A stretch of 64,000 bases of DNA from an uncultured Bacteroidota bacterium (GTDB lineage Bacteria > Bacteroidota > Bacteroidia > B-17B0 > Aurantibacillaceae): NCBI GenBank assembly GCA_903834765.1, contig CAILKE010000057.1:18726-82725 (forward strand), written 5' to 3'. Positions 28,260 to 35,669 of this stretch are shown here, in pieces. The notes under the pieces were generated by a model, which worked only from the letters and a program-made list of their open reading frames with translations, searched no databases and was not told the DNA's origin. A program made the translations under genes and the position numbers. Each line of letters starts with the position of its first letter. The first letter of the stretch is position 1.

Positions 28260-28560
28260 TTGCAATTTCACTCTTGATGCGTTGAATTTTTTTATCTATT
28301 AAAATGACGAAAACAATTTGTTAACACTGAGCTTGTTATCATTTTGCAATTCAAAGTGAGTAGTCGCGCGAGTTAATTTTGATTTGCATTCACTAATTTT
28401 TTTACCTTTAAATAAACATTTGCGCTCATATTCAGTGTGATCCTCGTAAGGTCCTCCGAAAATTTGTATGCAAAACGTTATTTACATTAAAACAAAAGAC
28501 TCGAAGTTAAAGGAATTTATATAGAACGATACATAAATACTAACTATCAAACAATAAAAC
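28260..28560. other. Intergenic gap, no gene seen
   Basis: 301 bases between the DUF4249 gene and the CPBP protease gene. I found no plausible frame, RNA gene or hairpin with T-run. Part of it (about 28360-28470) is richer in GC than its surroundings and could be a remnant of something decayed, but I could not identify it. Confidence 0.4.
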
Positions 28561-29262
28561 ATGAAAAACTCTAAGAGAACTACTTTAGGAATAGTAATTA
28601 CAATTCTAATATATTCAATTTCGGTATTAATTGGTAAAGTTGTGAAAATACCAATTGAATTTATACCATCAGCTTTTATGAGTCAATTACTAATGCTGAT
28701 ATTATCTGGAATTTCAATATTTTATTTTCAGTCAAACGGACTATTAAATTTTAGTATAAAACCTGTTAAAGCAAAGTTGATATTGAGGACTATTTTATTA
28801 GCGATAATTGTATTTATTGCTGCAAGTTTTACAGCAAGTATTGCAATTAAAATTATTTGTGGAGATATCCCAAAAGGACCTAATCCATTTATGAAATATA
28901 CTCCATTACAATATTTTATTTTTCTTTCAATTATTGCGCCCATTGCAGAAGAATATTTGTTTCGTGGTTTTTTGCTTAATATGATAGAACCATTAAAAAG
29001 TAGAGGCATTAAATTATTTCGGATAAAACTTAATATTTCAGTTTTAATAAGCGGGGTGTTATTTGGTTTGGCGCATTTACTTATTTTAACAACTGGCATA
29101 GATCTTCCATTTGGATTTCGTATATTGTTTTTTACTACAATTGTTGGTATTATGAGTGGATATTTACAGCAGAAATATGAAAACAATACACTTGTTCCAA
29201 TTATTGCTCATATTACCGTAAATACAATAGGCTTTATAATTTCGCTTTTGTCGTTATCATAG
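28561..29262 (+). CDS. CPBP family intramembrane glutamic endopeptidase
   Basis: 233 residues with about six to seven membrane segments. The CPBP motifs are present: PIAEEYLFRGFLL (the EExxxR motif, ~135-148), ISGVLFGLAHLL (FxxxH, ~161-172) and PIIAHITVNTIGF (HxxxN, ~214-226). These form the active site of the Rce1/CAAX-like intramembrane proteases. The bacterial substrates are mostly unknown. The SpoIIE phosphatase gene starts 24 bases downstream on the same strand, so the two probably share a transcript; whether they share a pathway is open. Confidence 0.9.
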   Translation: MKNSKRTTLGIVITILIYSISVLIGKVVKIPIEFIPSAFMSQLLMLILSGISIFYFQSNGLLNFSIKPVKAKLILRTILLAIIVFIAASFTASIAIKIICGDIPKGPNPFMKYTPLQYFIFLSIIAPIAEEYLFRGFLLNMIEPLKSRGIKLFRIKLNISVLISGVLFGLAHLLILTTGIDLPFGFRILFFTTIVGIMSGYLQQKYENNTLVPIIAHITVNTIGFIISLLSLS

Positions 29263-29286
29263 ATAGAATAATTAAACTAATTAAAT

Positions 29287-30348
29287 ATGAAGAAAAATAT
29301 TACTGATAACATAGCCAATTCCCTCAATAGCAAAAAAGTGATGTGGAAGTTGACAATGAAAAGCCGTATTAAGAGTAAATTCCTTTTTTTTGCAATCCCT
29401 ATTGCTTTAACAACTTTATGGTTGTCCTTTTTTGGCAGCGAAAATCAATTTAATGAATTTCTTCCTTTTCTTGCAGGTTCAATGTTTTTAATAATGCTAT
29501 ACAATTTTAGGAAAAGTGAAAAAGCTAACATTATAATTACAACTCAAAAAGAAGAATTAGATAAAAAAAATGAAATAATCGAAGAGAAAAACAAAGAAAT
29601 AATTGATTCTATAACTTATGCTTTGCGAATACAACAAGCAAAACTTCCAAAGAAAGAAGATATTTATACTTCATTTCCTCAAAGCTTTATTTTATTTAAA
29701 CCGAAAGACATTGTAAGCGGAGACTTTTATTTTTTTCAAAAAAACAATCAATCTATCTTTATTGCCGCTGCTGATTGCACAGGACATGGAGTGCCAGGCG
29801 CACTTATGAGTATGATCGGTTCAGAAAAATTAGATGATGCAGTTTCTCAAAGTATAGATACATCAGTAATTTTGAAGCAACTGAATAAAGGAATCAAAAC
29901 ATCCCTTCGTCAATCCGACAGTGATGAATCAACCAGAGACGGAATGGACATTGCACTTTGCTCTGTTGACAAACAAAATTTTATAATAAAATATGCTGGT
30001 GCTAACCGACCTTTGTGGATTATCCGAAATGGACAGACCGAAGTAGAAGAAATAAAAGCAACAAAAACTGCCATAGGTGGTTTAACAGAAGACAATCAGC
30101 ACTTTGATACGCATGAAATAAAATTAAAAGAAGGCGATACTTTTTACATTTTTACAGATGGTTACGCAGACCAATTTAACGGACAAGGTGGGAAAAAATT
30201 AATGACAAGAAAATTCAAAGAAATTTTACTTAGCATTCAAAATAAAACAATGCGTGAACAAGAAAATCATTTAGATGATTTTTTGGAAAATTGGAAAGAA
30301 GGAGCAGAACAAGTTGACGACATTTTAGTAATTGGGGTTAGACTTTGA
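29287..30348 (+). CDS. Membrane-anchored SpoIIE-type serine/threonine phosphatase (short form)
   Basis: 353 residues. Two hydrophobic segments (about 33-50 and 57-75) are followed by a coiled coil (TTQKEELDKKNEIIEEKNKEI) and a SpoIIE/PP2C domain with FILFKPKDIVSGDFYFF, AADCTGHGVPGALMSMIG, RDGMDIALC, FTDGYADQFNG and DDILVIGV. It is close in sequence to the catalytic part of the TPR-SpoIIE protein at 20184 but lacks the TPR sensor. The output is probably dephosphorylation of a regulatory protein in the cytosol. The target is not visible in the window. Confidence 0.88.
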   Translation: MKKNITDNIANSLNSKKVMWKLTMKSRIKSKFLFFAIPIALTTLWLSFFGSENQFNEFLPFLAGSMFLIMLYNFRKSEKANIIITTQKEELDKKNEIIEEKNKEIIDSITYALRIQQAKLPKKEDIYTSFPQSFILFKPKDIVSGDFYFFQKNNQSIFIAAADCTGHGVPGALMSMIGSEKLDDAVSQSIDTSVILKQLNKGIKTSLRQSDSDESTRDGMDIALCSVDKQNFIIKYAGANRPLWIIRNGQTEVEEIKATKTAIGGLTEDNQHFDTHEIKLKEGDTFYIFTDGYADQFNGQGGKKLMTRKFKEILLSIQNKTMREQENHLDDFLENWKEGAEQVDDILVIGVRL

Positions 30349-30373
30349 CAACATCGATAAACAATAGTCATTT

Positions 30374-32011
30374 TCATAATAGCGTTTTTCTATAAATCAA
30401 TTTCATCATCTCTTCATCTTTTCGATACACATCAATGTAGAGTTTTAAACCCGTACTATCTGCTTCAGCCGTATAATAGCGGGTAAATATTGGCAACTGT
30501 TTTCTGAGTTTTATTTTTCGTTGTTCCTGTTTGGCAAAATACACTTGCAAACTATCATGAGTGTAATGTAAACTATCATCACGTATCAAAAAATCGGCAA
30601 ATTCTGAGAACTTCTCAAGTCTAATACAGCCGTGGCTTTGCGAGCGATTGCTGGTTTTAAAATAACGTTTAGAATTAGTGTCGTGTAAATAAACACCAAA
30701 AGGATTATTAAAATTGAACTTTACAATTCCCAAACTATTTTCGTCACCTATGCGTTGTCTAAACCTCACAGGTAAATAATCTTGAGTATATCTTTTCCAA
30801 GGAATTTTAGTGTAATCCAATACCACATTGTGATTTCCTAAAACTTCGAAGTTTTTACGACGGATATATGAAGTATCATGCTTAACGGCAGGTAAAATTT
30901 CTTTGGTTGCTATACTGATGGGCACATTCCAATAAGGATAAATGAGCATATGATCAATTTTGCTTTTTAGGATAGGTGTTTGATGATCTGGTTTACCACA
31001 TACAATAGCTGATTGCATTACTACCGTATCTTTTTCAAAAACAGTTAGCCAAAATGCTGGTATATTTACAAAGGCATAACGTTCAGGAAATTTAGGTTCT
31101 TCCCAACGCCAGCGTTCCATAGCCATCGCTATTTGTTTAATAACTTTAGCTCTGTTGTAACTCAATGCCTGTTGAGTATATTTTCCTAATTTCCCGTCGG
31201 GCTGAATGAACCATTTTTTTTGTAAACCATTTAATGCCTTTGCTAATTTGGTACTATCATTTTTTACAGAAGCAGTATCGTAAAGCCCTTGTTTAATTAA
31301 GTTTTTTATGATGAGTTGTTTTTTGAGTGCTGTATCTTTTTCTGTGACAAATGGTATAGAATCTAATTGGTACAATAACGGATTATTTAGAATATTTGCT
31401 AATTCTTTTTTAAGCATTCTGTAACCATAATGCTTTGGTTCTAATGAATCTAAAGTAGCTTTGATATGTGCATTAGTATATCCAACTCTAAGTATACTAT
31501 CCCAGCCTTTTACTAATTTATCAAAGTTTGTGTGTAATAATAAACTATCATTGTAAAAACGGCCTTTGTTCAAATGCGCTCCTAACAAGTAATAAGCGTC
31601 ACTCAATAATAAATCGGTTTTAACAAGAGCGGTTACGTTGATGTAATTTTTAGTAACAGAAATAGAATCTAATTTGTTTTTTATTTCAATCAAATGATAG
31701 TTATTAGGAATTAAACCATTGTAATCGCAATGCTTTATATAACTTAATAGACTGTCGCCTTTAGCTGTTATCGTTGCATGATTAAACCACAGTAAGTTAT
31801 TGGTGTAATTAGGTTTAAAATAACGGTAACAAATCAATGAAACAGAATCGACTGTTATACTACTATCATTTGTTAAGTATTGTTCTAATTGGCTTTGAAC
31901 CTCTTTATCTATATCTTGAGGTGTATTAATTTGTATAATTTTGTCAGGCTTCTTATCGTTATTACAAGCGATAAAAAATAACAGAATAGATATAAAAAAA
32001 CAAAGCCTCAT
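30374..32011 (-). CDS. L,D-transpeptidase (YcbB/LdtD-like), predicted lipoprotein
   Basis: 545 residues from the ATG at 32011; a longer version from 32065 would overlap the upstream gene and add 18 residues. I prefer the shorter start since it gives a lipobox signal peptide, RLCFFISILLFFIAC. The middle part is the LdtD-type scaffold with a peptidoglycan-binding-like segment (LNGLQKKWFIQPDGKLGKYTQQAL). The catalytic YkuD domain holds YPYWNVPISIATKEILP, GVYLHDTNSKRYF and the SHGCIRL motif with the nucleophile Cys. It makes 3-3 cross-links in peptidoglycan or attaches proteins to it in the periplasm. Its ATG sits inside a terminator-like hairpin (see that entry). Confidence 0.88.
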   Translation of the reverse strand: MRLCFFISILLFFIACNNDKKPDKIIQINTPQDIDKEVQSQLEQYLTNDSSITVDSVSLICYRYFKPNYTNNLLWFNHATITAKGDSLLSYIKHCDYNGLIPNNYHLIEIKNKLDSISVTKNYINVTALVKTDLLLSDAYYLLGAHLNKGRFYNDSLLLHTNFDKLVKGWDSILRVGYTNAHIKATLDSLEPKHYGYRMLKKELANILNNPLLYQLDSIPFVTEKDTALKKQLIIKNLIKQGLYDTASVKNDSTKLAKALNGLQKKWFIQPDGKLGKYTQQALSYNRAKVIKQIAMAMERWRWEEPKFPERYAFVNIPAFWLTVFEKDTVVMQSAIVCGKPDHQTPILKSKIDHMLIYPYWNVPISIATKEILPAVKHDTSYIRRKNFEVLGNHNVVLDYTKIPWKRYTQDYLPVRFRQRIGDENSLGIVKFNFNNPFGVYLHDTNSKRYFKTSNRSQSHGCIRLEKFSEFADFLIRDDSLHYTHDSLQVYFAKQEQRKIKLRKQLPIFTRYYTAEADSTGLKLYIDVYRKDEEMMKLIYRKTLL

Positions 32012-32032
32012 CTTTGTAAAGATAAGGCTTTG
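32001..32032 (-). terminator. Terminator-like hairpin of the T9SS gene that contains the L,D-transpeptidase ATG
   Basis: On the minus strand CAAAGCCT pairs with AGGCTTTG across an inner ATCTTT/AAAGAT stem, and seven T residues follow (31994-32000). It starts 19 bases after the stop of the 32052-33062 gene. The preferred start codon of the L,D-transpeptidase (32009-32011) lies within the 3' arm. A read-through transcript would bury the start codon in the stem. Confidence 0.65.
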
Positions 32033-32051
32033 TTTTAAAGATAACTGAAAA

Positions 32052-33062
32052 TTACTTACTGACATTAAATTTTCCTGTGTTAATCACTTGGTTATTTTTA
32101 CCAATAACTGTAAATAAATATAATCCGTTTGATAAAGGATGAACGTTCATTTTCGCTTTTCCAAATTCAACTAATTCAGTAGCTACCATTTTCCCAGTTA
32201 AGTCATAAGCTATAACTTTAGAGGCTTCTGAGTTTGCTGTGTTAAAGTTTATAAAAGATGATGATGGATTAGGAAACACACTTATCTCTGTATTTACTTG
32301 CTGTAATTCATTAATACCAACTGTTTGGTAATCTTTAAGAAGTGTAACTAACGTTTGTGTACTTGTGCCACCCAAAGTAGATTGAAGCGTAGATGTAGCT
32401 ATTGATAAAATAGGTACTAATGATGCAGATGCTGAATAATAATTGTAAGTAAGTTGAGTAACTGTTCCAGGAGTTATTGAGGAAGTAAAAGTTAATGCTT
32501 GAGAGGTAACAACTCTTAAAATATCGGTGTATGTTTTTCCTGGTAAGGTTAATGTGCCTGTAGCATCTGCAGTAAAGGCATTATTCCCTGTAAATGATCC
32601 TGGTATACCGCCTACAGTTAAAGATCCACCAACTGTTGCATTAGTTGCTGTTCCTATACTCATAGGATATTTCCCCATAATAGCTGGATAAGCATATATT
32701 AAATTAACAGAAAAAGCATTAATAAGTATATTTCCACCATAATATTTTAAAATATTAGACGATGATGTATAATAGGAATCATCAGAAGCAGATGCGCTTA
32801 CATGAGTATAGGCATTAGGATATGCTGCGTTTGAATTATAACTTGATACGTATGTTTTAGAAATATTAGTATGGGCAGTAATAGAAGCAAAATTCCATGT
32901 TTGTCCTGCACCAGAAGCGCCGGGCGTTACGCCAGTTGAGTCACATTGATAAATAGTATATGCTGGATTCCATGGAGCTGGCACGCTTGTAGATTCCATT
33001 AATGTTTGAGCCTGAGTCGCAGTGCTGGTGATAATAGCTATAGATAATAATATTTTTTTCAT
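32052..33062 (-). CDS. Secreted protein of unknown function with type IX sorting domain
   Basis: 336 residues. Signal peptide MKKILLSIAIITSTATQAQ, then a Ser/Thr/Gly/Ala-rich beta-type body with no family I recognise (NPAYTIYQCDSTGVTPGASG ... TGTLTLPGKTYTDILRV), and a T9SS C-terminal domain from about 255: ISVFPNPSSSFINFNT ... AYDLTGKMVATE ... LSNGLYLFTVIGKNNQVINTGKFNVSK. It is therefore exported to the cell surface or released. The segment around TLPGKTYTDILRV resembles a motif common in Bacteroidota surface proteins of unknown role. A TAAATTTG -7 box lies 22 bases upstream. Confidence 0.8.
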   Translation of the reverse strand: MKKILLSIAIITSTATQAQTLMESTSVPAPWNPAYTIYQCDSTGVTPGASGAGQTWNFASITAHTNISKTYVSSYNSNAAYPNAYTHVSASASDDSYYTSSSNILKYYGGNILINAFSVNLIYAYPAIMGKYPMSIGTATNATVGGSLTVGGIPGSFTGNNAFTADATGTLTLPGKTYTDILRVVTSQALTFTSSITPGTVTQLTYNYYSASASLVPILSIATSTLQSTLGGTSTQTLVTLLKDYQTVGINELQQVNTEISVFPNPSSSFINFNTANSEASKVIAYDLTGKMVATELVEFGKAKMNVHPLSNGLYLFTVIGKNNQVINTGKFNVSK

Positions 33063-33084
33063 GAAGTATATAATTATGTTTATT

Positions 33085-33116
33085 CAAATTTAAATAAAAG
33101 GATGGAGATAATCAAT
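33085..33116 (-). promoter_or_regulatory. Candidate promoter for the 32052-33062 gene
   Basis: On the minus strand TAAATTTG (33092 to 33085) fits TAnnTTTG. A partial -33 (TTGA at 33116-33113) lies 20 bases before it. The -7 box ends 22 bases before the ATG. Confidence 0.4.
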
Positions 33117-33131
33117 TATTATTTATCCGTA

Positions 33132-33347
33132 ATTTCATATGTCTAAATTATTGTTTTTTATTTACCATATGGTATAGCCAGTTTATCTTCTCCCGATAGC
33201 TATCGGGATGTGTTTGTGTTTCGGCAAACATGGCTATTTCATATGTCTAAATTATTGTTTTTTATTTACCATATGGTATAGCCAGTTTATCTTCTCCCGA
33301 TAGCTATCGGGATGTGTTTGTGTTTCGGCAAACATAGCTATTTCATA
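33132..33347. repeat. 104-bp tandem duplication carrying the TCCCGATAGCTATCGGGA palindrome
   Basis: Bases 33132-33235 and 33236-33339 are near-identical; I see one difference (catggct versus catagct at the end), followed by an eight-base start of a third copy. Each copy contains the 18-base palindrome TCCCGATAGCTATCGGGA (33191-33208 and 33295-33312). The array lies between the stop of the GlcD-like gene and the promoter of the next gene. I see no gene in this 301-base gap. The palindrome resembles a dispersed Bacteroidota repeat. Confidence 0.85.
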
Positions 33348-33363
33348 CATATAAGTTTTGGGC

Positions 33364-34776
33364 TTAAAATACCATTTTACCGGGATTCAATATCAAATTT
33401 GGATCAAATAGGGTTTTTAAATTTCTCATTAATTGAAGTTGGTGTTCAGGAAATACGATTGGTAAATAATCCTTTTGGACTAAGCCTATGCCATGTTCAC
33501 CGCTAATAGTACCTCCCAGCGCTTTACATAATTCAAATATTTCAGTAATTCCTTTTGGTAATTCTTTATTCCATGCTTCATCCGATAATTCTCCTTTAAT
33601 AATATTAACATGTAAATTCCCATCACCTGCGTGCCCGTAACACACACTTTTAAAACCGTATTTTTTGCCTATTGCTTTCACTCCATTCAAAAGCATAGGT
33701 AATTCAGCTCTAGGGACAACCGTATCTTCTTCTTTATAGATTGAATTACTTTTAACGGCTTCCCCAACTTTGCGTCTGATTTTCCATAATGAAGCTTTTT
33801 GTTCGGCGCTATCAGCAAATAAAATTTCATCACAACCATGCTCCGTCATAATACTTGCAATTGTTTCGCAGTCTTGCATCAAAACATCCATATTATTACC
33901 ATCTACTTCTATTAATAGTAAGGCTTGCCATTCGGGCTTTACCGAAAAGTTTATTTCGCCCGCATATTTCATGCTCCAATCAATCGCATCACGCTCCATA
34001 AACTCCATGGCGCTTGGCGTAATACCTGCCCTAAAAGTAGCACCTACGGATTCACAAGCCTGTTCCGCTGAGGTAAACGGAACCAGCATTAATAAATCGT
34101 GCTTTGGTAAAGGAATTAATTTGAAAACAATTTTAGTAATGATACCAAGCGTCCCTTCGCTACCAACCATTAAATGAGTTAAGTTATAACCCGTTGAATA
34201 TTTCAACGTATTAGCGCCTGTCCAAATAATATCACCGTTAGGTAATACCATTTCAATATTTAAGACATAATCTCTCGTTGTGCCATATTTAACTGCTTTC
34301 GGACCACCGCTGCTATGTGCCACGTTCCCGCCTAACGAACAACTGCCCCAGCTTGCGGGATCTGGTGGATAAAATAAACCTACTTTTTTTACTTCTTCTT
34401 GAAACATATAATTGATAACTCCTGGTTCAACTGTGGCCTGCAAGTTACGCTCATCAATTTGTAGTATATGATTAAAACGTTCCATACTTATAACTATGCC
34501 ACCATATATTGGTAAAGCTCCACCACTTAATCCAGTGCCAGCTCCGCGCACAGTTACAGCTATTTTGTGAGTATTGGCTAATTTCAGGATGTTTGAAATT
34601 TGTTCAACTGTTTTTGGCTTTACAACTATTTCAGGCTTATATATTAGGTCTTCAGTTTCGTCTCGGCCATATTTTTCAAGGTTCTCAATGTCTGTTAATA
34701 TATCTTCCGTATCAACTAATTGAGTAAGTTCTGCTAGTATCTGAGGGTTGAGTAGGGTATAGGTTTTTTGCATCAT
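33364..34776 (-). CDS. FAD-linked oxidase, GlcD / D-lactate dehydrogenase type
   Basis: 470 residues, family length. The PCMH FAD-binding domain spans about 45-225 with RGAGTGLSGGALP, GSCSLGGNVAHSSGGPKAVKYGTTRDYVL and LMVGSEGTLGIIT. The C-terminal substrate domain has SVCYGHAGDGNLHVN and SGEHGIGL, whose histidines are the usual substrate/proton ligands. It oxidises a 2-hydroxy acid such as glycolate or D-lactate. GlcE and GlcF partners are absent nearby, which fits a stand-alone D-lactate-type enzyme, but the substrate is not proven. Start at either of two adjacent ATG codons (34776 or 34773). Confidence 0.88.
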   Translation of the reverse strand: MMQKTYTLLNPQILAELTQLVDTEDILTDIENLEKYGRDETEDLIYKPEIVVKPKTVEQISNILKLANTHKIAVTVRGAGTGLSGGALPIYGGIVISMERFNHILQIDERNLQATVEPGVINYMFQEEVKKVGLFYPPDPASWGSCSLGGNVAHSSGGPKAVKYGTTRDYVLNIEMVLPNGDIIWTGANTLKYSTGYNLTHLMVGSEGTLGIITKIVFKLIPLPKHDLLMLVPFTSAEQACESVGATFRAGITPSAMEFMERDAIDWSMKYAGEINFSVKPEWQALLLIEVDGNNMDVLMQDCETIASIMTEHGCDEILFADSAEQKASLWKIRRKVGEAVKSNSIYKEEDTVVPRAELPMLLNGVKAIGKKYGFKSVCYGHAGDGNLHVNIIKGELSDEAWNKELPKGITEIFELCKALGGTISGEHGIGLVQKDYLPIVFPEHQLQLMRNLKTLFDPNLILNPGKMVF

Positions 34777-34813
34777 GTTTTTTTGGAAGATAAATATATA
34801 AAATTTATTTGTT

Positions 34814-34927
34814 TGGTCGTGTCCCCTTTAAAGAGACAGCGGGGTCGGGCTTATCGCTATTATCTTTTTATGCCTACAGTTAACTCTTTTTATAAAAAGG
34901 ATAACCGCTACAATCCCTCACGCTTAG
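34814..34927. repeat. Dispersed Bacteroidota-type intergenic repeat
   Basis: The stretch with gtgtcccctttaaag, cggggtcgggcttatcgc and ccgctacaatccctcacgc has the segment order of a non-coding repeat I know from many Bacteroidota genomes. It includes internal complementary parts (TCCCC/GGGG and a short TTTTTATAAAAA stem). It lies between the divergent GlcD-like and mntR genes. A 73-codon frame crossing it is not credible as a gene. Confidence 0.55.
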
Positions 34928-34937
34928 TCAGTATTTA

Positions 34938-34953
34938 TTTAGACCTACCTAAA
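34938..34953 (+). promoter_or_regulatory. Candidate MntR/DtxR-type operator, TTTAG-N6-CTAAA
   Basis: TTTAGACCTACCTAAA has 5-base inverted arms around six bases, like DtxR/MntR-family boxes. It ends two bases before the -33 TTTG of the mntR promoter, where a bound repressor would block polymerase. This suggests autoregulation of mntR-mntH by manganese or iron. Confidence 0.4.
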
Positions 34954-34955
34954 AA

Positions 34956-34986
34956 TTTGTTTAGATTAGCAAAATTACTATTTTTG
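34956..34986 (+). promoter_or_regulatory. mntR-mntH promoter, TTTG-N19-TATTTTTG
   Basis: TTTG at 34956-34959 and TATTTTTG at 34979-34986 are spaced exactly 19 bases apart, the Bacteroidota sigma consensus. The box ends only 5 bases before the ATG at 34992, so transcription would begin at or about the start codon, as in leaderless mRNA. Confidence 0.65.
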
Positions 34987-34991
34987 TAAGT

Positions 34992-35669
34992 ATGTTAATA
35001 ACGTTTACAGAGGAAAATTACATCAAAGCGATTTTTAAATTAGAAGAGTTAAATGGCAAAGAAGCTATTTCTACTAATGATATAGCTATTTCTTTAGCGA
35101 TGAAGCCTGCTTCGGTAACAGATATGATCAAGCGTTTGTCGGATAAAAAAATTATTACCTACAAAAAATACTATGGTGTTTTATTAACTAAAAAAGGGAA
35201 AGATATTGCCTTAGATATTATTCGGAAGCATCGTTTATGGGAAGTGTTTTTAGTTAAAAAATTAAATTTTAAATGGGACGAAGTACATGATATTGCTGAG
35301 CAATTGGAGCATATCAATAGTAAAGAACTAGTTAATAAGTTAGATGATTTTTTAGGTAACCCTAAATTTGATCCACATGGAGATGCCATTCCTGATAAAG
35401 ATGGTAAAATGCGTTACCAACAATCTTTTCCGCTAAGCACCTTGTCAAAAAAACAAAAAGTAATATTTAGCGGTGTGCTTAATCACGAAACTAAATTCTT
35501 GCAATACTTAACTACACTTGAATTAAACCTTGGAAGTATCATAGAAATTGAGTCATTCAACGACTATGATCATTCATATAAAGTAAAAATTAATAAAAAA
35601 AATCAAGAATTTATAAGCGAACAAGTGGCTTCATCTATTCTTGTGTATTCAGCTAATGGCAAGTCATAA
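34992..35669 (+). CDS. mntR: Metal-dependent transcriptional regulator, MntR/DtxR family
   Basis: 225 residues. The N-terminal winged-helix domain opens with FTEENYIKAIFKLEELNG and contains ISLAMKPASVTDMIKRLSDKKIITY; the dimerisation and metal domain follows (RKHRLWEVFLVKKLNFKWDEVHDIAEQLEHI, with the metal-binding His/Glu set). The C-terminal part (~150-225) is SH3-like (GSIIEIESFNDYDHSYKVKI). It senses Mn2+ or Fe2+ and represses metal-uptake genes. The stop overlaps the first codons of the Nramp gene, so the two are coupled. A candidate operator lies just upstream, which fits autoregulation. Confidence 0.9.
   Translation: MLITFTEENYIKAIFKLEELNGKEAISTNDIAISLAMKPASVTDMIKRLSDKKIITYKKYYGVLLTKKGKDIALDIIRKHRLWEVFLVKKLNFKWDEVHDIAEQLEHINSKELVNKLDDFLGNPKFDPHGDAIPDKDGKMRYQQSFPLSTLSKKQKVIFSGVLNHETKFLQYLTTLELNLGSIIEIESFNDYDHSYKVKINKKNQEFISEQVASSILVYSANGKS

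Noticed and set aside
28360..28470. GC-richer stretch as a tRNA or transposase remnant
   Set aside because: No cloverleaf with acceptor and TΨC arms and no recognisable protein fragment could be made out.
33132..33347. Repeat array considered as CRISPR
   Set aside because: Two abutting 104-bp copies with no spacers; it is a simple tandem duplication.
34768..34989. A 73-codon plus-strand frame between the GlcD-like gene and mntR
   Set aside because: It runs through a non-coding dispersed repeat and the mntR promoter, and its sequence shows no domain or gene-like composition.
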